In this document: piece after piece, positions 17,654-26,046 of the stretch
Numbering within the stretch: position 1 is the first letter of the stretch
How the letters are laid out: each line of letters begins with the position of its first letter
NCBI GenBank assembly: GCA_023953845.1
Contig: JAMLJC010000001.1
Coordinates: 3,172,501-3,236,500, forward strand
Source: Rhizobiaceae bacterium
GTDB taxonomy: Bacteria > Pseudomonadota > Alphaproteobacteria > Rhizobiales > Rhizobiaceae
Direction of reading: 5' to 3'
Length of the DNA stretch: 64,000 bases
The notes under the pieces: model-generated
What the model was told of the DNA's origin: nothing
Database searches by the model: none
What the model saw: only the letters and a program-made list of their open reading frames with translations
Program-made: the position numbers and the translations under genes

Positions 17654-18057
17654 TGCGCCGCCCCCAAAACCATCGCTGGCCCGACCGCCTGCCGCTCGAC
17701 GACGATGCGGCGATCGCCGCGCGCCTGCCGGAGAAGGCTTTCGCAGCCACTGTCGCGGTCGTTCGCGGCGTCAGCCCGCCCATGACCCACGAATACCTGA
17801 TCTGCGGACCTCGGGCCGGTACGGCGACCACCGACTGGCTCCGCCAATGCGTCATCTACATGATGGTGGGCCGTCTCGGCCACACGCTCGCCGATTGCAG
17901 CCGGCTGATGCGCCGTGATCGGAAGAGCGTCCGCTACAGCGTCTACCGCGTCCTGGATGCCGTCGAGGAGTCTCCGGCTACGGCGCAATTCCTCGATTAC
18001 CTCGAAGGCCAGCTCGTCGGCGAGTTGCGCCGCATGACCTATGACGGAGAGATTTAG
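17653..18057 (+). CDS. DnaA domain-IV-like helix-turn-helix protein
   Basis: 134 residues. The C-terminal half (RQCVIYMMVGRLGHTLADCSRLMRRDRKSVRYSVYRVL, seen as pieces IYMMVGRL, RRDRKSVR) follows the DnaA domain IV pattern, where a DHTTV-type recognition loop follows a helix; here it is DRKSV. No AAA+ domain is present, so it cannot be an initiator by itself. Gene overlaps its neighbours on both sides. Likely a DNA-binding early protein; the DnaA resemblance is by eye. Confidence 0.6.
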   Translation: MRRPQNHRWPDRLPLDDDAAIAARLPEKAFAATVAVVRGVSPPMTHEYLICGPRAGTATTDWLRQCVIYMMVGRLGHTLADCSRLMRRDRKSVRYSVYRVLDAVEESPATAQFLDYLEGQLVGELRRMTYDGEI

Positions 18058-18926
18058 TGGCCGAGTTCAAAACCATCCCGTTGGCCGACATACAGGTGCC
18101 CGAGCGCCTGCGTGCGGTCGAAGACGATCATGCGTTGGCCATCCAGGCGTCGATCGTCCAGCACGGCCTGCTCAATCCGATCACGGTTCGCCTTCTTGAG
18201 GGCGGCACGGCGTATGCGCTGGTCGCCGGCGCGCATCGGCTGCGTGCCATAGAGCTTCTCGGCGAGGCCGAGATCGACGCCGTCATCGTCGAGGCCGACG
18301 ACGACGAGGCGGTCATGCTTGAGGTCTCCGAGAATCTGTTCCGAAACGAGCTGTCGGCACTCGACCGCGCCGTCTTCATCATCAGCTATCGCGAAGCCTG
18401 GGAGCGGAAATACGGCAAGGTCGCCCGTGGCAATCCTTCTCTTTCGCCCAATTCCGTAAAGTTTACGGAATTGGGCAGCAGCCCTCTCGATCAGGTTGCG
18501 CAGGAAGCTGCCACCGGCTTTGCGCAGCACGTCGCGGACAAGCTCGGCTTGTCGAAAAGCGCGATCGAGAAGGCGCAATTCCTCGGCCAGAATCTCCATC
18601 CCGATCTTCGCCGCGCGCTTCGTGGCTCTCGCGAAGCTGAGAACCAAAGCCTTCTCCTAAAGCTTGCTCGTCTCGGCGAAGGAACGCAGCTGAAGGTGGT
18701 CTCCGACGTGAAGGCGTCGGTGCCGCTGTCCTACGTCCTCGAACACGCGATAGGCCGGCCGACCGCTGTTGATCCCGATCGCGACTACACAGCGTTGGTG
18801 GCTGCATGGGAGCGGGCGGGCAAAAAGGACCGCGACCGGTTCCTGCAAGCGATCGGCGCGAGCATGAAAGCGACCCGCGTGCGGATGCCGACGCTGTCCG
18901 ACCTGATGTCGGAGGTCGAAGACTGA
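18057..18926 (+). CDS. ParB-like nuclease/N-terminal domain protein
   Basis: 289 residues, GTG start overlapping the previous stop. Residues 1-105 are the ParB/sulfiredoxin fold: strand IPLADIQVPERLR, Box I-like GLLNPITVR and VAGAHRLRAIELLG (GxHR box), then ENLFRNELSALDRA, the box that precedes the helix-turn-helix in ParB. A putative HTH lies around residues 155-175 (KLGLSKSAIEKAQ). The insert between (near 131-140) is encoded by a perfect inverted repeat. No ParA is present, so a role in transposition or replication regulation, rather than partition, is likely. Confidence 0.8.
   Translation: MAEFKTIPLADIQVPERLRAVEDDHALAIQASIVQHGLLNPITVRLLEGGTAYALVAGAHRLRAIELLGEAEIDAVIVEADDDEAVMLEVSENLFRNELSALDRAVFIISYREAWERKYGKVARGNPSLSPNSVKFTELGSSPLDQVAQEAATGFAQHVADKLGLSKSAIEKAQFLGQNLHPDLRRALRGSREAENQSLLLKLARLGEGTQLKVVSDVKASVPLSYVLEHAIGRPTAVDPDRDYTALVAAWERAGKKDRDRFLQAIGASMKATRVRMPTLSDLMSEVED
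18446..18476. repeat. Perfect 15-bp inverted repeat inside the ParB-like gene
   Basis: Arms GCCCAATTCCGTAAA and TTTACGGAATTGGGC with a single central G. It lies in a stretch of the protein (about residues 131-140, NSVKFTELG) that looks like a non-conserved linker. It may be a protein-binding site such as a parS-like sequence, or an RNA hairpin in the early transcript. Confidence 0.8.
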
Positions 18927-18928
18927 CG

Positions 18929-19465
18929 ATGTCGCCGCGCCGGACACAAAAAGCTGGGGGCGGTCAAGGCGATCTCTTCGCCGGGATCGATCCTTCGCAA
19001 TTGTTTCCGGTGCGCCGGCCGGCCGATGCATGCCGCCCGCTCGACGTCTCGCTGCGCATCAAGACCGCGCTCGGCAGGGCACTGAAGGAATGCCCGGACA
19101 GCGCCAACGTCATCGCCGCGCGGATGAGCGACATACTCGGCCGCGAGCAGAGCGTGGACATGCTCTACGCCTATACGGCGCCGTCGAAGCCGGAACACGA
19201 CATCCCGGTGACGCGGCTGATCGCCTTCGTGCGCGCGACCGGCGCGACGTGGCTCTACGACGAGATCGTGCAGGACGAAGGCCTGATCGTCATGGGCGGG
19301 CGCGAGGCGGAACTCGCGCAGCTCGGGCTGCTCCGCCAGGAGAGCCAGGCCATCCAGGACCACATCAAGCAAATCGAGAAGAAGCTCAAAATCGAGCCGA
19401 TCAGGGGCACGGACGCACGTCGTCCGGCGGGCGGGGGCAGCGCGTGCGCGAATTCTACACGATGA
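18929..19465 (+). CDS. Early phage protein upstream of transposase
   Basis: 178 residues from the ATG at 18929, two bases after the previous stop. A low-complexity N-terminus carries GGGQGDLF. The centre (RIKTALGRALKECPDSANVIAARMSDILGRE) and IPVTRLIAFVRATGATWL resemble small phage regulatory proteins that bind DNA, and a C-terminal coiled coil (QAIQDHIKQIEKKLKIE) could mediate dimerisation. Conserved in position before muA in rhizobial transposable phages as far as I recall; function unknown. Confidence 0.7.
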   Translation: MSPRRTQKAGGGQGDLFAGIDPSQLFPVRRPADACRPLDVSLRIKTALGRALKECPDSANVIAARMSDILGREQSVDMLYAYTAPSKPEHDIPVTRLIAFVRATGATWLYDEIVQDEGLIVMGGREAELAQLGLLRQESQAIQDHIKQIEKKLKIEPIRGTDARRPAGGGSACANSTR

Positions 19466-21345
19466 ACGACCTCCTCGCATTGGGTCACCCGTCGTTGCCG
19501 AGCAGCTACCGGGGATTGAATGCCTTCGCCGACCGGAACGACTGGCGCAAGGACCCACGCCGTTTTCGTATCGAGCCGGGCAGGGGGGATGCTGGCGGCA
19601 CCTTCGCCTATCACATCTCGCTATTCCCGGCAGATGTGCGCTCTGCGCTGACGGCGCAAACCGCCAAACCCACCGCGCGGCCGGAGGTGCTTTCCGAGGC
19701 ATGGATCGCCTATGACAGCCTGCCGGAAAAGGCGAAGGCCGAGGCTGAAAGCCGGCTCAAGGCGGTCGACCGCGTCGAGTTCCTGCAGCGCAGCACCGTG
19801 CTCGAAGCGGCTCTTGCACTGGTGTCCTCCGAGATCGGTGTTTCGGCATCGACGCTGCGGGGGTGGCTCCGCGCCGTGAAGTTTGTCGCCAAGGCCGACC
19901 GCCTGCCGGCGCTCGCTCCCCGATACAAGGGCAGGACGGCGACGGCGGATTGCGATCCGCGCGCCTGGGACTTCATCGTCGCCGACTATCTGCGGCCGGA
20001 GGAGCCCTGCTTCTCGGCGTGTTTCGGCCGGCTGCAGGACGCGGCCAAACTCAACCGATGGTCGCCGGTGCCATCTGCGAAGACGTTGCAGCGCCGGATC
20101 GAGAAGGAGATCCCGCGTGGCGCCCGCATGCTGGCGCGCAAGGGCCGGTCGGAAGCGCAACGGCTGTTTCCGCACCAGACGCGCGACCGCTCGGTGTTCG
20201 CACCGATGGAGGCGATCACGGCGGACGGCCACAAGTTCGACGTGTTCGTGCGGATGCCGGACGGCGAAATCGGACGCCCGGTGCTTCTCGCCATCCAGGA
20301 CCTCTATTCCGGCATGATCGTCGGATGGCGGCTCGGCGAGACCGAATGCTGGCCGCTCGTACGGCTCGCCTTCCTCGACATGATGGAAGGGTTCGGCATT
20401 CCCGAACTCGCCTTCCTCGACAATGGCCGCTCGTTCACAAGCAAATGGCTGACCGGCGGCGTCGTCAACCGGTACCGTTTCAAGGTCAAAGAGGGTGAGC
20501 AGCAAGGTCTGCTGACGGCGGTGGGGATCGATGTCCACTGGTCGACACCCTATCACGGCCAGGCGAAGCCGATCGAGCGTGCGTTTCGGGACATGTGCGA
20601 GGAGATCGCCAAGCACCCCAGGTGCGCCGGGGCCTATACCGGCAACAACCCCAACGCAAAACCCGACAATTACGGCTCTCGCGCGGTCGCCTGGGAGGAT
20701 TTCGAGGCGCTCGTGGCCAGCGAAATCGCCCGGCACAATGCGAAGCCGGGGCGCGCGGCCGCCAATTGCCGGGGCCGCTCCTTCGCCGAGACGTATCGCG
20801 TCGCGGCCGAGACGGCGATCATCCGCCGGGCGGGTCGCGAGCAACTGCGCTTGTTCATGCTCGCGTCGGACTTCATCAAGTGCCGCGAGCCTTCCGGCGA
20901 GGTCCAGCTCGGCGGCAACCGCTATTGGTCGGAGCCGCTGGTGGAGCTTGCCGGCAAGCGCGTCGTCGCCCGTTTCGATCCGCAGGACCTGCATGCCGGC
21001 ATCGCCATCTACAGCGTCGACGGGCGGTTTCTTGCCGAGGCCGCCTGCATAGAGGCGACCGGCTTCAACGATGCCGAGGCGGCCCGCCGTCATGCGGCCG
21101 ACAAGCGGCGGCTGATGAAGTCCTACGCGGCCATGCTGGACATGGAGCGGCGCCTGACCATCGAGCAGGTCGCCGAGCTGATGCCGCAACCGGCGGCGCC
21201 CGAGACCGAACCCGTTCGCCCTGCCGCCGTGCGTCTCGTCGCCAGCGGCGGCTCGCGGCCCGTCATCGAAGATTGGAGTTCCGATTTCTCACGCGCGATC
21301 GACCTGATCGACCGCGGCGTGATCCCCTTTCCGGGGCGCGACTAG
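19444..21345 (+). CDS. A: Mu-type DDE transposase MuA
   Basis: DDE recombinase of 633 residues (MuA has 663) from a GTG at 19444 inside the previous gene; an ATG at 19462 is also possible. The N-terminal region carries helical DNA-binding modules. The RNase-H-like core holds Asp261 (ADGHKFDV), Asp326 (FLDNGRSF) and Glu378 (AKPIERAF), spaced as in MuA (269, 336, 392). A Mu-transposase C-terminal barrel follows (about 480-560), and the tail would contact MuB. It integrates the phage and drives replicative transposition by acting at the terminal repeats. Confidence 0.95.
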   Translation: MREFYTMNDLLALGHPSLPSSYRGLNAFADRNDWRKDPRRFRIEPGRGDAGGTFAYHISLFPADVRSALTAQTAKPTARPEVLSEAWIAYDSLPEKAKAEAESRLKAVDRVEFLQRSTVLEAALALVSSEIGVSASTLRGWLRAVKFVAKADRLPALAPRYKGRTATADCDPRAWDFIVADYLRPEEPCFSACFGRLQDAAKLNRWSPVPSAKTLQRRIEKEIPRGARMLARKGRSEAQRLFPHQTRDRSVFAPMEAITADGHKFDVFVRMPDGEIGRPVLLAIQDLYSGMIVGWRLGETECWPLVRLAFLDMMEGFGIPELAFLDNGRSFTSKWLTGGVVNRYRFKVKEGEQQGLLTAVGIDVHWSTPYHGQAKPIERAFRDMCEEIAKHPRCAGAYTGNNPNAKPDNYGSRAVAWEDFEALVASEIARHNAKPGRAAANCRGRSFAETYRVAAETAIIRRAGREQLRLFMLASDFIKCREPSGEVQLGGNRYWSEPLVELAGKRVVARFDPQDLHAGIAIYSVDGRFLAEAACIEATGFNDAEAARRHAADKRRLMKSYAAMLDMERRLTIEQVAELMPQPAAPETEPVRPAAVRLVASGGSRPVIEDWSSDFSRAIDLIDRGVIPFPGRD

Positions 21346-21418
21346 CCCCGGAAGCAGTGCGGCCCACGGAGGGTGAGAGCTCCGCAGGCCGCCTGAAAAA
21401 TCCGCCCCGCAAGGGGCG
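21331..21418 (+). terminator. Two hairpins between muA and muB
   Basis: A 7-bp stem (CCGGGGC/GCCCCGG, 21331-21351) spans the muA stop codon, and a 6-bp stem with GCAA tetraloop (21403-21418) precedes the muB ribosome site. Neither has a T-run. They may process or attenuate the transcript so that muA and muB levels differ. Confidence 0.4.
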
Positions 21419-21441
21419 AAGCAACGCGAGGACAGTAGCAT

Positions 21442-22461
21442 ATGAGCAACGACACACAACCCAACTGGCAGCCGCCGCGCTCGACGCCCGGCGGCCAGAT
21501 TTCCGCCGAGCAGCTCGACGAGTGGCGCAAGACCACCGCCGATCTGCGGGAGCTGGCGATCGCCGAGGGGCTGACCCGCTCGGAAGCGAGCCGGCGCGCC
21601 GACGTGCCGCTAGGCACGCTCTCGCCCTGGTACGACGGCACCTATAACGGCGTCTACGCCAACGTCACCGAGCGGGTGCGCAAGTGGCTGAACGCCTATG
21701 CGGAGGCGAAGGCCGCCCAGCTGTCCCTGCCGACCGGGCCGGGCTTCATCCAGACGCCCACGGCGAAGCGGCTGACCGAAGCGCTGCTCTATGCGCAGAC
21801 CATGCCGGAATTCACGGTCGCCACTATGGGCGCCGGCGTCGGCAAGACCATGACGGCGCGCAACTACGTCGCCACGCGGCCCCATGCCTATCTCGTGACG
21901 ATGCGTCCGAGCACGGCGGCACGGCACGCCATGCTGCAGGAGCTGGCGCTTTCGCTCGACGTGTTCGAGCGCAACCCGGCCCGGCTCGACCGCGCGATCG
22001 GCGCGAAGCTGAAGCGCAACGGCCGGCACACCCTGCTGATCCTGGACGAAGCCCAAAACCTCAGCGACGAGGCGGTCAACCAGCTGCGCTATCTGAACGA
22101 CGAGTTCGGCTGCGGCATCGCCCTGCTCGGCAACGAGGCGGTGTATCGCCGCTTCGGCACCATGCTGCACGACGACCGGCATGACGATGCCAGCGCACAG
22201 ATCCAGCGTCGCATCGGTCTCCGCATCCTTCAGCGCCAGGCGATCGCAGGCGACGTCGACGCGTTTCTGGACGGCTGGTCGATTGACGATCCCGAATGCC
22301 GTCGTCTCGGCCACGCGATCGCCCGCAAGCCCGGCGCCATCGGCCAGCTCGACAAGGTTTTGCGCCTCGCTCACATGATCGCGGTCGGCGCCGACGAGAG
22401 ACTGTCGGCCATCCATATCCGGAAGGCCTGGTCGAACCGTAGCGGGGAGGAACTCCGCTGA
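21442..22461 (+). CDS. B: MuB-type transposition target-selection ATPase
   Basis: AAA+ ATPase of 339 residues. An N-terminal HTH (about 30-75, LAIAEGLTRSEASRRADVPLGTLSPWY) is followed by Walker A GAGVGKT (130-136) and Walker B LLILDE (198-203), the sensor region LLGNEAVYRRFG and a C-terminal DNA-binding domain. MuB forms filaments on target DNA, stimulates MuA and gives target immunity. It is separated from muA by 96 bp. Confidence 0.93.
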   Translation: MSNDTQPNWQPPRSTPGGQISAEQLDEWRKTTADLRELAIAEGLTRSEASRRADVPLGTLSPWYDGTYNGVYANVTERVRKWLNAYAEAKAAQLSLPTGPGFIQTPTAKRLTEALLYAQTMPEFTVATMGAGVGKTMTARNYVATRPHAYLVTMRPSTAARHAMLQELALSLDVFERNPARLDRAIGAKLKRNGRHTLLILDEAQNLSDEAVNQLRYLNDEFGCGIALLGNEAVYRRFGTMLHDDRHDDASAQIQRRIGLRILQRQAIAGDVDAFLDGWSIDDPECRRLGHAIARKPGAIGQLDKVLRLAHMIAVGADERLSAIHIRKAWSNRSGEELR

Positions 22462-22775
22462 TGGCCAAGTTTTCCCTCGCCCTGTCGGACGGCCTCCGCG
22501 ATCTGTCGGCGCTGTTCGACGACTACACCCACGAGCCCCGCACCCTCGATCCCGCTGACGCGCGCGCCTTCAAGGAGTGCATCAAGCTGCTCTACCGGGA
22601 AGCCCGCAACCTCGAAAACGAGCTGTCCCGGCGTCACTGGAACGAGATCGCCAGCGATGAGCAGGCCACAGACGCGGTGCTGTCGGAGGTCTACCGGCCC
22701 GGCAGCAACGTCCGGCTGTTTCCAGTGATCGCTCGGCCTTTCCATGACGGCCGTCCTGCCGGAGGCCGCCGGTGA
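22461..22775 (+). CDS. Hypothetical early phage protein
   Basis: 104 residues; the ATG shares bases with the muB stop (TGATG). Mostly helical and charged (FDDYTHEPRTLDPADARAFKECIKLLYREARNLENELSRRHW in parts). No family recognised. Translational coupling with muB suggests early expression with the transposition genes. Confidence 0.7.
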   Translation: MAKFSLALSDGLRDLSALFDDYTHEPRTLDPADARAFKECIKLLYREARNLENELSRRHWNEIASDEQATDAVLSEVYRPGSNVRLFPVIARPFHDGRPAGGRR

Positions 22776-23050
22776 AGCACGAGCGCCTCGACACCGCACA
22801 GGTCCGCACCACGCTGCTCGTCGAGCAGCTGCAGCCGCTCATCCTGCGTGAGATCGCGGCGGCGGAGCGGCGTGCGGCGGATGCCGAGGCGGAGACACGG
22901 GCGATGATGGCCGCCTGCAGGGAGGTCGGCAAAGCGACCGACCGGCTGCTGCAGGCCATGCATTCCCGTCAGGAAAGGCCGGCCAGGGCGGCGCTGGAGC
23001 GCGCCGTCTTCCGGCTGCGCGAACAGATGAGGAAGACCGATGGCCGATGA
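22772..23050 (+). CDS. Small coiled-coil early phage protein
   Basis: 92 residues, GTG start overlapping the previous gene by 4 bp and its own end overlapping the next gene by 11 bp. Residues 25-60 are an alanine/glutamate-rich helix (EIAAAERRAADAEAETRAMM). No recognised family or function. Confidence 0.6.
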   Translation: MKHERLDTAQVRTTLLVEQLQPLILREIAAAERRAADAEAETRAMMAACREVGKATDRLLQAMHSRQERPARAALERAVFRLREQMRKTDGR

Positions 23051-23384
23051 ACGCTTTTCGCAGGCCGTGGCCTCGGTCGACGTGCTCGACCTCTGCGGCC
23101 GCATCATCGCCAATCCCGACCGGGCGATGGTCAGCCTCGCCGGCAAGGTGGCGATGGCCCACGCCGTCGAGCGGCTTTGGGAGGTCTGCCTGGAGGCCGA
23201 GCTGCTCGTGCGGGCGCTCGCCATGCCGGTCGAGACTTTCACCAGCGAAGAGCAGTTCGCGCTGCGCGACCACGCCATCCAGACACAGGCCGACACGGTC
23301 GCCCGCCTGCTGGCGGCGCTGCGCGGGGAAACAAACACCGAAACAAACAAACAGGAGACGGAAGATGGAAACCGCAATTCTTGA
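23040..23384 (+). CDS. Hypothetical early phage protein
   Basis: 114 residues, helical, beginning MADERFSQAVASVDVLDL. The C-terminus is polar (TNTETNKQETE), encoded by a short AAACAAACA repeat that also lies just ahead of the next gene's ribosome site and overlaps its start. Unknown function. Confidence 0.6.
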   Translation: MADERFSQAVASVDVLDLCGRIIANPDRAMVSLAGKVAMAHAVERLWEVCLEAELLVRALAMPVETFTSEEQFALRDHAIQTQADTVARLLAALRGETNTETNKQETEDGNRNS

Positions 23385-24018
23385 GGACCGGCCCGAGGCC
23401 GGCGTCACGCTGATCAACGGCAAGCCCTACATGGCCGACGCCAAGGGCGGCTTCGTGCCGGCCGAGCTGGTGAAGCCGGCTGAGAAGCTCGAAGACGAAA
23501 CCGTGCGTAAGATCATGGCCTATGCCCGCGATCTCTCCGCCCAGGTCGCGCGGTTCAAAGGGCATACCTTCGACGATCTCGGCGCTTTCGAGGCCTTGCT
23601 TGCCCAGGAATACGGCGCGGCGAAGGGCGGCGCGAAGGGCAACAAGACCTTCATGACCTTCGACGGCTGCCAGAAAATCCAGGTGCAGGTCGCCGACGCG
23701 ATCGACTTCGGCGCGCAGATGCAGATCGCCAAGGGCCTGATCGACGAGTGCCTGACCGAGTGGGCGGCGGACAGCCGGCCGGAGATCCGCGCGATCGTCA
23801 CACGCGCCTTCAACACGGACAAGGAAGGCCAGATCAACCGCGCGGCGATCTTCATGCTGCTCAGGCTCGACATCGAGGACGAGCGCTGGCAGCGCGCCAT
23901 GTCCGCAATCCGCGACGCCATGCGCGTCGTCGGCTCGAAGCTCTATGTCCGCTGCTACGAGCGCGACCGGCCGGATGGCGAATGGCGCGCCGTCACCATC
24001 GATCTGGCGAAGGCGTGA
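23365..24018 (+). CDS. DUF3164 family phage protein
   Basis: 217 residues from the ATG at 23365 with a strong AGGAGACGGA ribosome site. The N-terminus (VTLINGKPYMADAKGGFVPAELV) and the central run (FDDLGAFEALLAQEYG...KGNKTFMTFDGCQKIQVQVAD) are the DUF3164 hallmark, common in early regions of Mu-like phages. Function unknown; sometimes discussed as a sulfate-transport name in old annotation, which is not supported. Confidence 0.88.
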   Translation: METAILEDRPEAGVTLINGKPYMADAKGGFVPAELVKPAEKLEDETVRKIMAYARDLSAQVARFKGHTFDDLGAFEALLAQEYGAAKGGAKGNKTFMTFDGCQKIQVQVADAIDFGAQMQIAKGLIDECLTEWAADSRPEIRAIVTRAFNTDKEGQINRAAIFMLLRLDIEDERWQRAMSAIRDAMRVVGSKLYVRCYERDRPDGEWRAVTIDLAKA

Positions 24019-24028
24019 GGGTGCGGCG

Positions 24029-24412
24029 ATGGACACTGCCATGTTGAGAGACGTGCTCGGCGACCGGGTCTTCGACGATTTCGACGCCGCGACCGACACG
24101 GAAGACGAGTTCGACGCGGCGATCGGCGCCGCAATGGCTGAGAACCGGGACGAGGTCGCCACGGCGATAGAACGGCACCTGGACGCGGTGCTGACGGCCG
24201 AGCGCAACATCGCCGTGCTGCGACGAAAGGGCAGCGCGGCGATCGCCGCGATCGACGAGAGGTGCGAGCGCGCGACGGCCGCCTACCAGGCGACGATGGA
24301 GCGCTTCGCCCGCGACCGCGCCAGGGCCGTCGAGGACATGCGGCGCAGCATCGCCACGGCCGAGAAGCTGGCCGCAATCAGCAGGGCGGCCCTGCAGGCG
24401 GTGCAGCCATGA
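24029..24412 (+). CDS. Hypothetical coiled-coil early protein
   Basis: 127 residues. Acidic N-terminus (DFDAATDTEDEFDAAIGAAM) and a long helical C-terminal half rich in Ala, Arg and Glu (residues 50-120), probably a coiled coil. Ends in a 4-bp overlap with the next gene. No family recognised. Confidence 0.6.
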   Translation: MDTAMLRDVLGDRVFDDFDAATDTEDEFDAAIGAAMAENRDEVATAIERHLDAVLTAERNIAVLRRKGSAAIAAIDERCERATAAYQATMERFARDRARAVEDMRRSIATAEKLAAISRAALQAVQP

Positions 24413-24636
24413 CGCGCGCCGTTGTCCCGTTCGCCGTCGCCTATCCGGCGCCCTGGCACCTTGGCGACCGCGAAGTTGTCGATCGTGATGGATGCAACGT
24501 CCAGGATTTCGATGACACCCCGGAAGATCGGGAATTCTGGCGCGGCGTCGTCGAAGCGGTGAATGCCGGTCGCTGTGGCGACGGCTTCAACCCGCACGGC
24601 TCCGGGCCGGTACCGATCGAAGCGCGGGAGGGCTGA
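24409..24636 (+). CDS. Hypothetical small phage protein
   Basis: 75 residues from an ATG overlapping the previous stop. The motif WHLGDREVVDRDGCNVQDFDDTPED looks like a small beta-rich acidic domain often found in phage early regions. Unknown function. Confidence 0.55.
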   Translation: MTRAVVPFAVAYPAPWHLGDREVVDRDGCNVQDFDDTPEDREFWRGVVEAVNAGRCGDGFNPHGSGPVPIEAREG

Positions 24637-24640
24637 AGCG

Positions 24641-24907
24641 ATGGCCGATCTCTCCTGCGTGCTCCACCCGATGGGCATCGCCAATCCGGGCGACGCGCTC
24701 GTGATCCTCAACGCGATCGACCTTCTGCGCGAGAACGAGGGGAACACCGTGACCTTCGTCTGCGACAACCCGGATTTCAACGGGCTGCCGAACGCTCGGA
24801 TCGTCTGCAACGGCAACTGGACCGGCTGGGAAGACAGGGTCTTTTCCGCCGATACCGTCATGGCCGCGCTGCAGATGGCCGTCGCCGAACAGATGAAGGG
24901 AGGGTGA
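24641..24907 (+). CDS. Hypothetical small phage protein
   Basis: 88 residues from the ATG at 24641, beginning MADLSCVLHPMGIANPGDAL. It contains three cysteines and a conserved-looking centre (GNTVTFVCDNPDFNGLPN). No family recognised. Confidence 0.55.
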   Translation: MADLSCVLHPMGIANPGDALVILNAIDLLRENEGNTVTFVCDNPDFNGLPNARIVCNGNWTGWEDRVFSADTVMAALQMAVAEQMKGG

Positions 24908-24911
24908 GGCG

Positions 24912-25142
24912 ATGCAGCTCTTCTATGACGGTGACACAGACTGGCCAGTCGAGATCTACGACGAGGTCGCGATCGTCGCGGCCGACTATCGCTTTCCCGC
25001 GATCGTCAAGAAGGTCCTGCCAAAGAGCAACAAGGTCGTGGTCAGCTTCGAGGGCATCGATCCGGTGCTCGATCTCATCCTTCTCCGGAAGACTGCCCGC
25101 GTGCCTGTGACGGCGATCGAGTTGGTAGGGAGGTCGATGTAA
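24912..25142 (+). CDS. Hypothetical small phage protein
   Basis: 76 residues, beta-rich, beginning MQLFYDGDTDWPVEIYDEVAIV. It has the look of a small SH3-like barrel (KKVLPKSNKVVVSFEG). No family recognised; 4 bp after the previous gene. Confidence 0.55.
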   Translation: MQLFYDGDTDWPVEIYDEVAIVAADYRFPAIVKKVLPKSNKVVVSFEGIDPVLDLILLRKTARVPVTAIELVGRSM

Positions 25143-25144
25143 CC

Positions 25145-25360
25145 ATGAGCAAGCGTTCCATCAAAACGCGTCTCACCGACCTTGAATTGATGATCCATCA
25201 CCAGACCGACAAGGCGGTGCTGGTCTCGGCCGACGACAATCGAGAGGGCGCGGTCTGGCTCGCCAAGTCGCAGGTCGAATTCGAGGAGGAACCGGTCGTC
25301 GGGCGGGCGCAGATCGTCACGATGCCAGAGCAGCTGGCCTTTGAGAAAGGACTGGTGTGA
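25145..25360 (+). CDS. Hypothetical small phage protein
   Basis: 71 residues with pattern KAVLVSADDNREGAVWLAKSQVEFEEE, which suggests a short beta-sheet domain that recurs in rhizobial phages and plasmids. Function unknown. Its stop overlaps the start of the DUF2786 gene. Confidence 0.55.
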   Translation: MSKRSIKTRLTDLELMIHHQTDKAVLVSADDNREGAVWLAKSQVEFEEEPVVGRAQIVTMPEQLAFEKGLV

Positions 25361-26046
25361 TGACGGGCAAGCAGAAAATCCGCGACCGCATCCGGCAGCT
25401 GCGGGAGATGACCTCTGCGCGCGGCTGCACGGAGGCCGAGGCGCTGGCGGCGGCCGAGAAGGCTGCAAAGTTGATGCACGACCACGGGCTTTCCGAGGCC
25501 GACATCGTCATGGAGGAAAAGCGCTCCGGCCGGGCCGGCGCCGGAAAGGCGATCCGGGCGAAACTCTGGCCGGTGATAGCGACCTGCACCAACACCGCGC
25601 CGATCATCCTTGAGGACGCCACCGGAACAACGGTCAGCTTCATCGGCGTGACGCCCGGCCCGGACATTGCCGTCTATCTCAGGGACGTCTGCGAGCGCGC
25701 CCTCGACCGGTCGATCCGCGAGTTCAAGGCCGGAAAGTTCTACCGGCGGCGGCGCGGCCTCGCCTCGAAGCGGGCGGCTGTGGCCGACTTCTCGGCGGGC
25801 TTCGTCAACCGGCTGTCCTACCGGCTGATCGACACCTTCAGGCCGGTGATGGACCGGGCGGCGCGTGACACCGCGATCGCCACCCGCGACCAGCGCTATA
25901 GCGGGAGCGTCAGCGTCGCCCCGCTATCCGCTCCGTTGCGGCACAACGAAGCCCGCGCTGCCGGCTGGATCGCCGGCAAGGACGTGACGCTGGCGCATGG
26001 CGTCGGCGGCAGCGCCGCGCCGTTGCAGATCGGGGGCGGGTCATGA
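25357..26046 (+). CDS. DUF2786 domain protein
   Basis: 229 residues (GTG at 25357, or ATG at 25360). Residues 5-50 are the DUF2786 helical domain (IRQLREMTSARGCTEAEALAAAEKAAKLMHDHGL in parts), followed by a second domain of the DUF7168 type with a basic patch FKAGKFYRRRRGL. Present in many phages and mobile elements; biochemical role unknown. Confidence 0.8.
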   Translation: MMTGKQKIRDRIRQLREMTSARGCTEAEALAAAEKAAKLMHDHGLSEADIVMEEKRSGRAGAGKAIRAKLWPVIATCTNTAPIILEDATGTTVSFIGVTPGPDIAVYLRDVCERALDRSIREFKAGKFYRRRRGLASKRAAVADFSAGFVNRLSYRLIDTFRPVMDRAARDTAIATRDQRYSGSVSVAPLSAPLRHNEARAAGWIAGKDVTLAHGVGGSAAPLQIGGGS

